From: Pseudarthrobacter psychrotolerans
GTDB lineage: Bacteria; Actinomycetota; Actinomycetes; Actinomycetales; Micrococcaceae
NCBI RefSeq assembly: GCF_009911795.1
Contig: NZ_CP047898.1
Coordinates: forward strand, 1,674,001 to 1,738,000
Length of the DNA stretch: 64,000 nucleotides
Direction: 5' to 3'
Shown: piece by piece, positions 1 to 8,940 of the stretch
How the letters are laid out: each line of letters begins with the position of its first letter
Position numbering within the stretch: the stretch's first letter is position 1
Made by a program: the position numbers and the translations under genes
The notes under the pieces: model-generated
The model's database searches: none
What the model saw: only the letters and a program-made list of their open reading frames with translations
Told to the model about the DNA's origin: nothing

Positions 1-1602
1 TGGAGTACAGGACCTTGTTGAAGAAGCTGCCCACATTGGGGCCGCCGTTGCCGGTGAAGGTGTACTGGGTTTCCGCGTCCCCTTCCTTGCCGGAGGGCCT
101 GTCCTGTTCGCGCTGTGGTGCGCCCGCCGGCGCGCCGACAATGGAGTACTCCGGGGAGTTTTCGCCGAAGTAGATCCGTGGCTCGTAGGTGGAGTCATTG
201 CCCAGGACGCCGGTTGATGGAATTCCCGACTGCAGGAACTCCGGCTTTCCATCGACAGTAAACTTGTTGCCCTTGGCCGCCACGACGCCGTAGCCATGGG
301 TGTAGACGACGTGCTGATTGAGCCAGCCCTGCTGGTTTGTGGCGATATTCGCCGGATTCAGTTCACGGACGGCAATGACCGTGTCCTGGACCTTGCCGTC
401 AACCTGGTACCGGTCAACGTTCAGTGAGGCCGGGAACTGGTAATACGGGCGGTACTGCTCCAACTGGGAGAAGGCATCGGAGATCAGGTTGGGGTCCAGG
501 AGCCGGATGTTGGCTGTCGTCTGGGCGTCCGGGGCCAGCGCACCGGTGCTGGCGGTGTTCGTAGCGTCGTAGCGGTTCACCTGAATCTTGTCCAGGCCAT
601 AAGCTGCCCGGGTCATCTCGATGTTGCGCTGGATGAAGTCCTTCTCCAGCGTCTGTTCGGAAGGACGCACCTGGAACTGCTGGATGACCCACGGGTATAC
701 GCCGCCGGCGAGGATCGACGTGATGATCAGCATTGCCGTGCCGATGACGGGCAGCCGCCAGCGGCCGATGACCGCCGCAACGATGAAGAGGATGGCCACC
801 AGGCCTGCCGCCACGGCGAGGATCGCCTTGGTGGGGATCACGGCGTTTACGTCCGTGTACAGCGCGCCGGCCCAGCGCCCGCCGTTGCCCTGCAGGGCAG
901 CGTAGCGGTCCAGCCAGAAGTTTGCGCCGAGCAGGATCAGGAAGGCTGCGCCGGTCACGGCGAGGTGGATCTGTGCGGCGCGGCTGGTGAACACGCCGCG
1001 TTCCATCAGCCGGATACTGCCGTAGAGGTAGTGGGTGAGGATTCCGGCGATGCCGGCCACCACCACCACGCTGATCAGGAACCCTGTGACGAATCCCAGG
1101 AACGGAAGAGTCATGAGGTAGAAGCTGATGTCCAGGCCGAACTCAGGATCGCTCTTGCCGAACGGTTCCTGGTTGAAGAACAGCAGCACTTTCTGCCATT
1201 GGCTGGCCGCAGCGCTGCCGGCGAAGAGTCCGAACAGGATGGGCAGGCCCACCATAACGACGCGGCGGACCGGTTCAAGCTGGGCCTGGTAGCGGTTCAG
1301 GTTGTCGCGCATCTCGGAGTCCGGCGCGTACACGGGACGTGCGTGGTAGGCAACCCGGATGGCAAAAAAGACGGCCACGAACATAAGTGCGAAGCCGGCG
1401 AGGAAGATCCCGATCCGGGAGAGGTTTTCGGTCACAAACACTTCGAAGTAGCCGAGCTGCCGGTACCAGAGGACGTCAGTCCACACGTTGGCGAAGAAGA
1501 TGAAGCCCACCACCACGATGGCAACAACGATCAGCGTGGGCGTTAGGGCCCCGCGTCGCGAGGGGGTCTTCCGGGCGGGATGGGGCTGGTAGGACGGGAC
1601 AA
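1..1602 (-). CDS. UPF0182 family large membrane protein (3' part outside window; frameshift near N-terminus)
   Basis: The window holds roughly the first 530 residues of a protein whose family is usually about 1,000 residues; the rest lies before base 1. The N-terminus has a transmembrane helix ([15 protein letters not shown]) followed by [18 protein letters not shown], typical of UPF0182. Several further hydrophobic segments follow, then a long soluble domain. Function is unknown. The best start is TTG at 1602 with GAGG eight bases upstream, giving [14 protein letters not shown], but this frame hits a stop at 1543-1545. The body of the protein is in another frame that has no usable start before GTG at 1516. 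One extra base in the five-G run at 1562-1566 joins the two frames into a normal N-terminus. Mycobacterial homologues also sit beside a YlbL-like PDZ protease gene. Confidence 0.85.
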
Positions 1603-1737
1603 ACTCGGTACCTCATAGCTGGTCGTCAGGTTTACATGAGAAGCGTGCGTGCGGTTGACGTCCGGCACCGGTCAAGCGTGTGGCAACGTCCGTCATATCT
1701 GCCACGAGTGGCGGTAAAGCTTAGTTCCTGCCTCAGT

Positions 1738-2931
1738 CTAGTTGCTGGTGCAGACCGGCAAAGCGCCGATGTCCTGCCCGGATCCGGCGACTTCGACGGC
1801 GTGGCGCGCCTCTGCAATGTTCTCCACTTTGAGCACCTGCAGTCCGTCCGGAATATGGCCGACAACCTCGTCGCAGTTTTCTGCCGGGGCGAGGAATACA
1901 GTGGCTCCCCCGGCCCGTGCGCCCAGCATCTTCTGCCGGATGCCGCCGATTGGACCTACGGTGCCGTCCGGTGTGATGGTCCCCGTTCCGGCGACATGTT
2001 TGCCGCCGGTCAGGTCCCCCGGCGTGACCGTGTCGATGATGCCCAGCGAAAACATCAGCCCGGCGCTCGGTCCGCCAACCTTGTCCAGGGAAATCTTCAC
2101 GTCAAAAGGAAACGTGTACAGGTACTTGAGCATGACTCCGAGAATGTAGCGGCCCGCACCGTTGTCCATGGGGGTGATGGTCTGCGTGACGGATTTCCCT
2201 GCGCGCTGCACCACCAGGCTTGCCGGCGCTCCCTGGCCGGCGGCTAGTTCTTCCTGCACAACGGCGAGCGAGGTGATGGGCTTGCCGTTGATCGATTCGA
2301 AGATGTCGCCGTTCTCAACCTTGCCGGCCGACGGCGAACCGTCGGGGAGTCCCGCGGCCTGGAGTTGCTGGCCGAAGGGAATGTCAAGCTCCTTGAGCGC
2401 CGAGGCCACGGCGTTCTCCTGCGACGAGGTCATGGCCACGGAGCTCTGCTCGTCGGCCTCCTCCTTCGTGGTGCCGGTGGGGTACAGCAGTTCCACCGGC
2501 TGAACGGACTTGGAACCGTCCAGCCATGCGGTGAAGGCGCCCAGGATGCTCACGGGGCCGTTTGGGCCGCCGTCAACATAAACGGTGGTCAGGTCCAGGT
2601 TTCCTTTGGCGGGATAGGTTTCGTGGCCCGTGACGCTGATGACAGCGCTGCCCTGGCTCTGGCCCAGGGTGTTGAAGGTGGGTCCGGGTGATTCCACAAC
2701 ATAAGGCACCGGGACAGTGACGGCCGCGATCCCCAGACCCAGCGCCAGGACGCCGGAAAGCATCATCACGGACACCCGCCGGTCCCCCGGCGGGGAGCTG
2801 CGCGGGGCATACTGCCCGGTCGGCGGGATGCCGGCCGTACCCGTTTCGGGTGTTGCGGCACCCGCGATGGCGCCGGCGTCGAACTCTGGAGCGTGGTCCT
2901 CATGCGGATGATCGCCGCGGGTTGTAGTCAC
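1738..2931 (-). CDS. YlbL-type PDZ domain Lon-like (S16) serine protease
   Basis: This is a 397-residue membrane-anchored protease. A proline-rich cytosolic N-terminus is followed by one transmembrane helix at about residues 54-75, a PDZ domain at about 190-255, and a Lon-type S16 protease domain at about 270-385. The catalytic dyad is visible: Ser289 in GGPSAG and Lys334 in GGIRQKM. The family cleaves membrane or secreted substrates outside the cytoplasm; the substrate here is unknown. The start is GTG at 2931 and the promoter region (2932-3063) is shared with the divergent DUF2342 gene. The neighbouring UPF0182 gene lies downstream on the same strand, as in mycobacteria. Family assignment is secure; the physiological role is not. 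Confidence 0.9.
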   Translation of the reverse strand: MTTTRGDHPHEDHAPEFDAGAIAGAATPETGTAGIPPTGQYAPRSSPPGDRRVSVMMLSGVLALGLGIAAVTVPVPYVVESPGPTFNTLGQSQGSAVISVTGHETYPAKGNLDLTTVYVDGGPNGPVSILGAFTAWLDGSKSVQPVELLYPTGTTKEEADEQSSVAMTSSQENAVASALKELDIPFGQQLQAAGLPDGSPSAGKVENGDIFESINGKPITSLAVVQEELAAGQGAPASLVVQRAGKSVTQTITPMDNGAGRYILGVMLKYLYTFPFDVKISLDKVGGPSAGLMFSLGIIDTVTPGDLTGGKHVAGTGTITPDGTVGPIGGIRQKMLGARAGGATVFLAPAENCDEVVGHIPDGLQVLKVENIAEARHAVEVAGSGQDIGALPVCTSN

Positions 2932-3063
2932 TGAATCAACACTACGCGGTGCCGCCCCCGGCCAGCTCTTTGCCTACAGCGAACGTGGCGCCTGTCCGGC
3001 AGACAGCCGCCCCGGCCCGGGGTACCGTGAAGTTGAACAGTCACACCGACGATCGGCGGGATC

Positions 3064-4485
3064 ATGACCTCCAACCCACTCAATCCGTCCAACGGCGACG
3101 ATACGCCGAAGGATCCGTTGACAGAGATGCTGCAGAACCTGATGGGCGGCAAGGGCATGGAAAACTTCGATCCTGCCGAACTCGCAAAGGCAGCAGGCCT
3201 GCCGAACGACCCCAATCTCCTGGCCCAGATGTTCTCCCAGGTCCAGGCCATGATGAGCGCCCCGTCCGAAGGGCCCGTCAACTGGCAGCTCGCGCACGAG
3301 AACGCCCGCCGGGTTGCCGCCAGCAGCGCCGACCCGTCCGTCACGTCCCTGCAGAGCCGCGAAGTCGACGAGGCCCTGCGGCTGGCCGAACTGTGGCTCG
3401 ATCCCGTGACCGACCTCCCTGCCACCGGCCTGATCGGCCGTGCGTGGTCCCGCGCTGAGTGGGTGGAAGCCACCCTCGGAACGTGGAAGCGGCTGACCGA
3501 GCCCGTCGCCAACAGCATCGCCAACGCGCTCTCCAGCGCCATGACCGAACAGATGCCCGAAGAGATGAAATCCATGATGGGCGGGGCCTCGTCCATGCTG
3601 CAGAACATGGGCGGCGCGATCTTTGGGATGCAGCTCGGGCAGGCCATCGGCGCACTGTCCGCCGAGGTGGTCAGCTCCACCGACATCGGCGTTCCCCTGG
3701 CCGACCTGGAAATGGCGCTGCTGCCGGCCAATGTGTCGAAGTTCGGCGAGGGCCTGAGCCTGCCGGAGAACGACGTCCGGCTGTTCCTGGCCGTCCGCGA
3801 GGCAGCCCATACGCGGCTGTTTGTCCAGGTGCCCTGGCTGCGTGGCCACCTGCTCGGTGCCATCGAGGCCTACGCCCGCGGCATCCACATCGACACGTCC
3901 AGGATTGAAGAGCTGGCCCGCGACCTGGACCCCAGCAACCCTGAAGGCATCCAGGAAGCACTCTCCCAGGGTGTCTTTATGCCGCAGCGGACTCCTGCAC
4001 AGGAGCAGGCTCTTGAAAAACTGGAGACCGCTCTGGCCCTCGTTGAAGGCTGGGTGGACGAGCTCACTGCTTCGGCCACGGAGAAGCTGCTGCCCTCCGC
4101 CGGTGCGCTCCGGGAAACAGTCCGTCGACGCCGTGCCACCGGCGGTCCGGCGGAGCACGCTTTCTCGTCCTTGGTGGGACTGGAACTCCGTCCCCGCCGA
4201 CTGCGTGAGGCTGCCACGCTGTGGGCCGCGCTTAAGGACGAGCGGGGCATTGCAGGACGCGATGCCATCTGGCAGCACCCGGACCTCCTCCCCACCGCCG
4301 AGGACCTCGATGACCCGCAGGGCTTCAGTGGCCGCCGCAAGCTGGCCGAGGCTAGCGACAGCGAAGTGGACGATGCCCTGCAGAAGCTGCTGAGCGGCGG
4401 CTTCGACGACGCGCCGCAGGATGATTCCGACGCCGGCGACGACGGGGACCAGCCCTCATCCGATGGTGAGCAGCCCAAGGGTTAG
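3064..4485 (+). CDS. DUF2342 family protein (annotated as zinc-dependent metalloprotease)
   Basis: This 473-residue soluble protein belongs to an actinobacterial family generally labelled zincin-like or putative hydrolase. The recognisable segment is REAAHTRLF with E246 and H249, followed by VPWLRGHLLGAIEAYARG. I see no classical HExxH motif, so protease activity is a family label rather than something the sequence proves. The N-terminal part is rich in glycine and methionine (about residues 160-200), and the C-terminus is acidic and low-complexity. The start is ATG at 3064. The gene is divergent from the YlbL-type protease, the same arrangement as in Mycobacterium (Rv3195 beside Rv3194c). 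Length is normal and no frame problems are visible. Confidence 0.85.
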   Translation: MTSNPLNPSNGDDTPKDPLTEMLQNLMGGKGMENFDPAELAKAAGLPNDPNLLAQMFSQVQAMMSAPSEGPVNWQLAHENARRVAASSADPSVTSLQSREVDEALRLAELWLDPVTDLPATGLIGRAWSRAEWVEATLGTWKRLTEPVANSIANALSSAMTEQMPEEMKSMMGGASSMLQNMGGAIFGMQLGQAIGALSAEVVSSTDIGVPLADLEMALLPANVSKFGEGLSLPENDVRLFLAVREAAHTRLFVQVPWLRGHLLGAIEAYARGIHIDTSRIEELARDLDPSNPEGIQEALSQGVFMPQRTPAQEQALEKLETALALVEGWVDELTASATEKLLPSAGALRETVRRRRATGGPAEHAFSSLVGLELRPRRLREAATLWAALKDERGIAGRDAIWQHPDLLPTAEDLDDPQGFSGRRKLAEASDSEVDDALQKLLSGGFDDAPQDDSDAGDDGDQPSSDGEQPKG

Positions 4486-4506
4486 CCGGACCGCAGGGTA
4501 CGACGG

Positions 4507-4932
4507 CGGCGCATCACCCATGAGCTGATGGCCAGGTATTGGCCAACTGCCGACAAGGATCCGGACATCTCGGCGCCCATGGTCGAGTTCGCCGGGATCT
4601 GGCGCGAGATGCCCAAGTTTGTCTTTTCGCTGACCCTCACCCAGGCAAGCTGGAACACCACCGTGATTCCCGACGTCGTGCCTGAACAAATCGCGGAACT
4701 GAAGGCGCGGCCCGGGGGCGACATCGCCCTGAGCGGTGCCAATTTGGCCTCCACTTTCATGCGGCACGGCCTGGTCGACGAATTCCGAATCCTTGTCCAT
4801 CCCGTGGTTCTGGGGCAGGGCCGGCCACTGTTCGAGGCTCCTGATGTCCGAATGGACCTCAGGCTCGAGGAGACGCGGACGTTCGGCAACGGCGTGGTAC
4901 TGCTCCACTACTCGCGCGGTGGCGAACGTTAG
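4507..4932 (+). pseudogene. 5'-truncated DHFR-family (RibD C-terminal-like) reductase remnant
   Basis: The reading frame from ATG 4528 encodes 134 residues that match the last two thirds of RibD_C/DHFR-like proteins: a YWPTAD segment, FSLTLTQASWNTTVI, then GGDIALSGANLASTF and LVDEFRILVHPVVLGQGRPLF. Intact family members run about 180-190 residues and begin with the first beta strand and NADPH loop, which are missing. Codons upstream of the ATG still read R-I-T-H-E-L, matching the family's GR-x-TYEL segment, so homology begins before any start codon. It starts immediately after the stop of the DUF2342 gene, leaving no room for the missing third. I read it as a deletion remnant, probably non-functional. 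It could be translated from ATG 4528, but the protein would lack part of the nucleotide-binding fold. Confidence 0.75.
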
Positions 4933-5549
4933 ATGACCCCCTGGCCGGCGTCTGGCTCTGAATCATCACTGCCCGCGGTCAGGCCCCGGGAGGTGGCGAA
5001 CGAGACGCCTTCCAGGAAGGCCTTGGCCCGCATCGTGTCGGGGTAGGCCTCCAACAGCTTCCAGAAGGCGGCGTTGTGCCCGGCCACAAGCAGGTGGGCG
5101 AGCTCATGCAAGAGCACATAGTCAATGACCCACTGCGGCATGGGCCGAAGCTTGTCGGAGAGCCGGATGGATCCTTCCGACGGCGTTGCGGAGCCCCAGC
5201 GCGAGTTCTGGTTGCTGACCCAGCGGACGGACGTCGGGACTGCGCGTCCGCCGAAGTAGCGGGCCGAAAGGTCCGCGGCGTGGGCGGCCAGCGCCGTATC
5301 CGTGGCCGGCTGTTTACTTCCTTTGCGGGCGCGCCGCTCCCCCTGGCGGTGCAGCTTCGCCAGCATGCGGTGGACCCATTCAGACTCCTGCGCGGCGGTG
5401 AACCGGGCCGGAATGGCCACCACTGCCGTCCCGTTCTCCCAGAAGGCAGCCACGGTCCTGGTCCGGCGGGCCGACCGCCGCACCTCAACCGGTGCTCCGT
5501 CCGCCGTGGTGAGTGGGAGAGTGTCTTGTCCTGCCGGCTGGCGGGTCAC
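4929..5549 (-). CDS. M48/SprT-like (YgjP-type, DUF45) metallopeptidase
   Basis: This 206-residue cytosolic protein carries the zinc-protease motif HELAH at residues 148-152 and a probable third ligand H158 in AGHNAAFW, preceded by SRWGSATPSEGSIRLS, which is typical of the YgjP/DUF45 group. The N-terminal half looks like the family's beta-rich domain. Substrates are unknown. The start is GTG at 5549, giving a GTGA overlap with the stop of the uvrD2-like gene, so the two are probably translationally coupled. Its 3' end abuts the DHFR remnant on the other strand. Confidence 0.85.
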   Translation of the reverse strand: MTRQPAGQDTLPLTTADGAPVEVRRSARRTRTVAAFWENGTAVVAIPARFTAAQESEWVHRMLAKLHRQGERRARKGSKQPATDTALAAHAADLSARYFGGRAVPTSVRWVSNQNSRWGSATPSEGSIRLSDKLRPMPQWVIDYVLLHELAHLLVAGHNAAFWKLLEAYPDTMRAKAFLEGVSFATSRGLTAGSDDSEPDAGQGVI

Positions 5550-7681
5550 AGGGTGGTGCTTTCGACAAGCACCCGCAGCACGTCTTCGCCGTATTTTTCC
5601 AGTTTGGACGGACCCACGCCGGCCAGTGCCGCAAGCTCCTCCAGCGTGGACGGTTTGGCCTCAGCGATGGCCGTCAGCGTGGCATCCGTGAAGACCACAA
5701 ACGCCGGCACCTCGGCAGCCAATGCGATTTCCTTGCGCCACTGCCGAAGGGCATCGAACGTCTGTTCTTCGTAACTGGGAGGACAGTCGTTGCAGCGGCC
5801 CACCTTGCGTTCGGCGCCGCTGGACAGCATGCTCCCGCAGACCCTGCAGGTGGCGGGGGCAGCAGATTTCCGGCGCGGCGCCGGACCTTTTCCGCGGGCA
5901 CTGGAGCTTGCCACTGAGTTGGGCCTGAGTCCGTCGAGGAAGCGTGAGGGTTTGCGGTTGGCCCGGCCGCCCGGTGTCCGCGCCGTGGACCAGGAAAGCG
6001 CCAGGTGCTCACGTGCACGCGTGATACCCACATAAAGCAGGCGGCGCTCCTCATCCACGGCTTCCGGTGTGTCCGCGAAGGAAATGGGCATCAGGCCTTC
6101 GCAGAGGCCTACCAGGAACACAGCGTCCCATTCGAGGCCCTTCGCGGCGTGCAGCGAAGCAAGCGTCACGCCCTGGACAGTTGGCGCATGCTGCGCCAGC
6201 GAACGTTCCTGGAGTTCATTAACAAAGTCACCGAGACTGAACTGACCGCCGCGGACGTGGACCAGCTCGTCCGCGAGCGCCACCAGCGCTGCCAGGGACT
6301 CCCAGCGTTCGCGCAACGCGCCGCCGTTATGGGGCGGGGCCTCCGTGTAGCCGAGCGAGGCCACGATATCGCGGACCAGTTGGCCGAGCGGTTCCGGCGT
6401 CGCGGTTTCGGCGACGGCCCTGGTTGCCGCGCGCAGCTGAAGGATGGCATCGCGCACTTCCTTGCGGGCGAAGAACCGCTCACCGCCGCGAAGCTGGTAG
6501 CTGATCCCGGCCGCCGCGAGCGCCTGCTCGTAAGCCTGGGACTGCCCGTTGGTGCGGAAAAGGACAGCGACCTGGCTCGCCGGAGTGCCGGCGTCGAGCA
6601 GTTCCTGGACCTTGATGGCCACTGTGGCGGCTTCGGCTTCATCGTCACTGCATTCGGTGAACTGGGGGACGGGCCCCGCGGGCCGCTGGGCCACCAGCTG
6701 CAACGGAGCCGCCCAGGCAGCGTCGGCCACCGGTCCGCCGCCGCGCCGGGCGGCAAGGAGATCGTTGGCCAGCTTGACCACCTGCGGCGTGGAACGATAA
6801 TCCCGGATCAGTTTCACCACATTGGCCTCGGGGTACTGTGCTTTGAATCCCAGGAGGTGTTTGGGCGAAGCGCCGGTAAACGAGTAGATCGTCTGGCTAG
6901 CATCACCCACTACGCACAGCTCGTCCCGCCCGCCCAGCCACAGTTCCAGGAGCCGCTGCTGCAGCGGAGAAACGTCCTGGTACTCATCCACCACAAAATG
7001 CCGGTACTGCTCGCGGACCGTGGCCGCGACTTTCTGGTCCTCCTGCAGGATCCCGACTGTGATCAGGAGGACGTCCTCAAAATCAATGACGTTGCGGTCG
7101 GTCTTGACGTCCTCGTAGGACTGGAAGACCCGGGCGACGGCGGTGAGATCGAACCCGCCGGGGGTCCCCCTGTCCTGCGCGTTCTCCAGGTAGTTGGCCG
7201 GGGTCAGCATGGAGACCTTGGCCCACTCGATTTCGGAGGCGAGGTCCCGGATGGACGCGCGGTCCGTGCTGAGCCGCAGGCGGCGGGACGCTTCGGCGAT
7301 CATCTGGGCCTTGTGGTCCAGCAGGTTGGGCAGGGTGCCGCCTACCGCCTGCGGCCAGAAAAACTGCAGTTGCCGCAACGCGGCGGCGTGGAAGGTGCGA
7401 GCCTGCACGTTGCCCACGCCGAGGTCCCGCAGCCTGCTGCGCATCTCCGCTGCCGCCCGGGCCGTAAACGTCACAGCGAGGAGCCGCTGGGGACTGTATA
7501 CGCCTGAGTGCACGCCGTAGGCAATCCGGTGCGTAATGGCCCGGGTCTTGCCGGTGCCGGCACCGGCAAGGACGCACAGCGGGCCGTTGAGCGTGCTGGC
7601 GACCTCGCGCTGTTCGGCGTCGAGTCCCCCGAGGATTCGTTCCTCAAGGGACTCTGTACTGTCAAAATTCTCTGTGGTCAC
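5546..7681 (-). CDS. uvrD2: ATP-dependent DNA helicase UvrD2 (SF1A, with tetracysteine and HRDC domains)
   Basis: This 711-residue superfamily 1A helicase has Walker A at residues 39-46 (AGAGTGKT), motif II DEYQD at 232-236 and the later motifs GITRAREHLALSW. After the motor there is a CxxC...CxxC module (about residues 600-630: CRVC and CNDC) and a C-terminal HRDC domain (about 640-711). That layout is diagnostic of actinobacterial UvrD2, a 3'-5' helicase that is essential in mycobacteria. The start is GTG at 7681. It is followed by the overlapping metallopeptidase gene and preceded by nudC, as in the Mycobacterium order (Rv3198c-Rv3199c). I see no frame disruption. Confidence 0.93.
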   Translation of the reverse strand: MTTENFDSTESLEERILGGLDAEQREVASTLNGPLCVLAGAGTGKTRAITHRIAYGVHSGVYSPQRLLAVTFTARAAAEMRSRLRDLGVGNVQARTFHAAALRQLQFFWPQAVGGTLPNLLDHKAQMIAEASRRLRLSTDRASIRDLASEIEWAKVSMLTPANYLENAQDRGTPGGFDLTAVARVFQSYEDVKTDRNVIDFEDVLLITVGILQEDQKVAATVREQYRHFVVDEYQDVSPLQQRLLELWLGGRDELCVVGDASQTIYSFTGASPKHLLGFKAQYPEANVVKLIRDYRSTPQVVKLANDLLAARRGGGPVADAAWAAPLQLVAQRPAGPVPQFTECSDDEAEAATVAIKVQELLDAGTPASQVAVLFRTNGQSQAYEQALAAAGISYQLRGGERFFARKEVRDAILQLRAATRAVAETATPEPLGQLVRDIVASLGYTEAPPHNGGALRERWESLAALVALADELVHVRGGQFSLGDFVNELQERSLAQHAPTVQGVTLASLHAAKGLEWDAVFLVGLCEGLMPISFADTPEAVDEERRLLYVGITRAREHLALSWSTARTPGGRANRKPSRFLDGLRPNSVASSSARGKGPAPRRKSAAPATCRVCGSMLSSGAERKVGRCNDCPPSYEEQTFDALRQWRKEIALAAEVPAFVVFTDATLTAIAEAKPSTLEELAALAGVGPSKLEKYGEDVLRVLVESTTL

Positions 7682-7749
7682 TTCTGCTGCTCTGTTGTCG
7701 CGACTGCCACATGCTGGCGTCTGGCCAATGGTGATGCCTGTTCCGGGTG

Positions 7750-8771
7750 TCAGGGATCCGTACGGTCCATGATCCGGCCGCCGTACCAGTGCTCAATCAG
7801 CGAGCGTGCAATGGACAGTCGGCTGGAGATGGTGATTTCACCGGTGAGCACGGCGTGCTGGAGTTCCTCCCGGCTGAACCAGCGCGCACGGGTTACCTCC
7901 ACGCCGTCGGGCTTTGCCACGGCGTCTGCGGTGATGGCGGTAAATCCAAGCATAAGGGAGGCCGGGAACGGCCACGACTGCGAGCCCAGGTACTGGCAGC
8001 CGGTGACCCTGACGCCCACTTCTTCGTGGATTTCCCTGACGACGGCCTGTTCCAGGGATTCGCCTGGTTCGACGAATCCGGCCAGCGTGGAGTAATTCTT
8101 CGCGTCAACCGGCCCGCCGCCACCAAGCAGCAGCCGTCCGTCCGGCCCTACCACCGTGACGATGATGGCCGGATCCGTCCGGGGGTAGTGTTCCGAACTG
8201 TCCTGGGGGCAGCGGCGGACCCAGCCGCCGGCCTCCACGTCAGTTCGGGCCCCGCATCGGGGGCAATGCTTATGGCCGGCGTGCCAGTTGGCGATGGCGC
8301 TGGCTTCGACGAACAGCGCCGTGTCAGTGGGGTTCAGGACGGCGGCGATGTCGCGGAAGCCGGCCCACTGCGCACTGGCCGGGATTCCGGCAGTGCCAGG
8401 CTCGGCAGGATCAGGAAGGACTATAAGGACCACTTCGGTACCGGCGGCAAGATCCGAGCCGTCCAGCGCGGCGCCAAGATAGACGACCTGCTCCGGGGCT
8501 GAGCCACGGTCCCGCAGGTCAGCCAGCAGCTGGGTGGCTGCGGGTAGCAGAAGCTGGTTACCCTGCACCAGGGCCTGCCGCCCCGCAAGGACCACCCCCG
8601 CGTGTGCTCGCTGTCCAGCAATTCTTCAACCATGCCGGGCCGGACACGCTCAACTGAGCCGCGGTCCACGGCGGCCGGGAGAACCGGCAGCACGGTATCG
8701 AAGAGGTGGTTGGCCGGCAGTTGGACTGCCTGCGGCTGGTAGGCCGGTGTAGCGGACTCCGCATGACTCAT
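7750..8771 (-). CDS. nudC: NAD(+) diphosphatase NudC, Nudix family (apparent frameshift)
   Basis: The corrected protein is about 340 residues. The C-terminal part in one frame has the zinc ribbon (CPRCGARTDVEAGGWVRRC), the Nudix box GFVEPGESLEQAVVREIHEEVG and the NudC-specific SQPWPFP-like SQSWPFP signature. The N-terminal domain (MSHAESATPAYQPQAV...EELLDSEHTR) lies in another frame, from ATG 8771 to about 8600. The frames meet at the five-C run 8595-8599; one more base gives SEHTRGVVLAGRQALV, as expected. Read literally, only the fragment from GTG 8595 (281 residues) would be made. NudC hydrolyses NAD(H) to NMN(H) and AMP and can remove NAD caps from RNA. It lies upstream of uvrD2, as in mycobacteria. 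Confidence 0.88.
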
Positions 8772-8940
8772 GTGTCCACCGTACTGACTCGGACTGACAA
8801 TTTACATTCGGCGGGGACATTCGGCCGGGACATGTGGCGTGGACGTCCGGACAGGATGCCGGAGCCGACTTTTGCAGCATATCTGGAGACTCGCCGCCGT
8901 ACATCGTTGTCTTGGACGCCACTCAATCTACCGTGGAACG

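Noticed and set aside
2974..4278. Long minus-strand frame opposite the DUF2342 gene
   Set aside because: High-GC antisense frame without recognisable motifs; the plus strand encodes a family protein of normal length.
8839..8940. Longer phosphotransferase start at ATG 8839
   Set aside because: The added residues are unlike protein and would extend into the nudC promoter area; GTG 8941 fits the kinase N-lobe.
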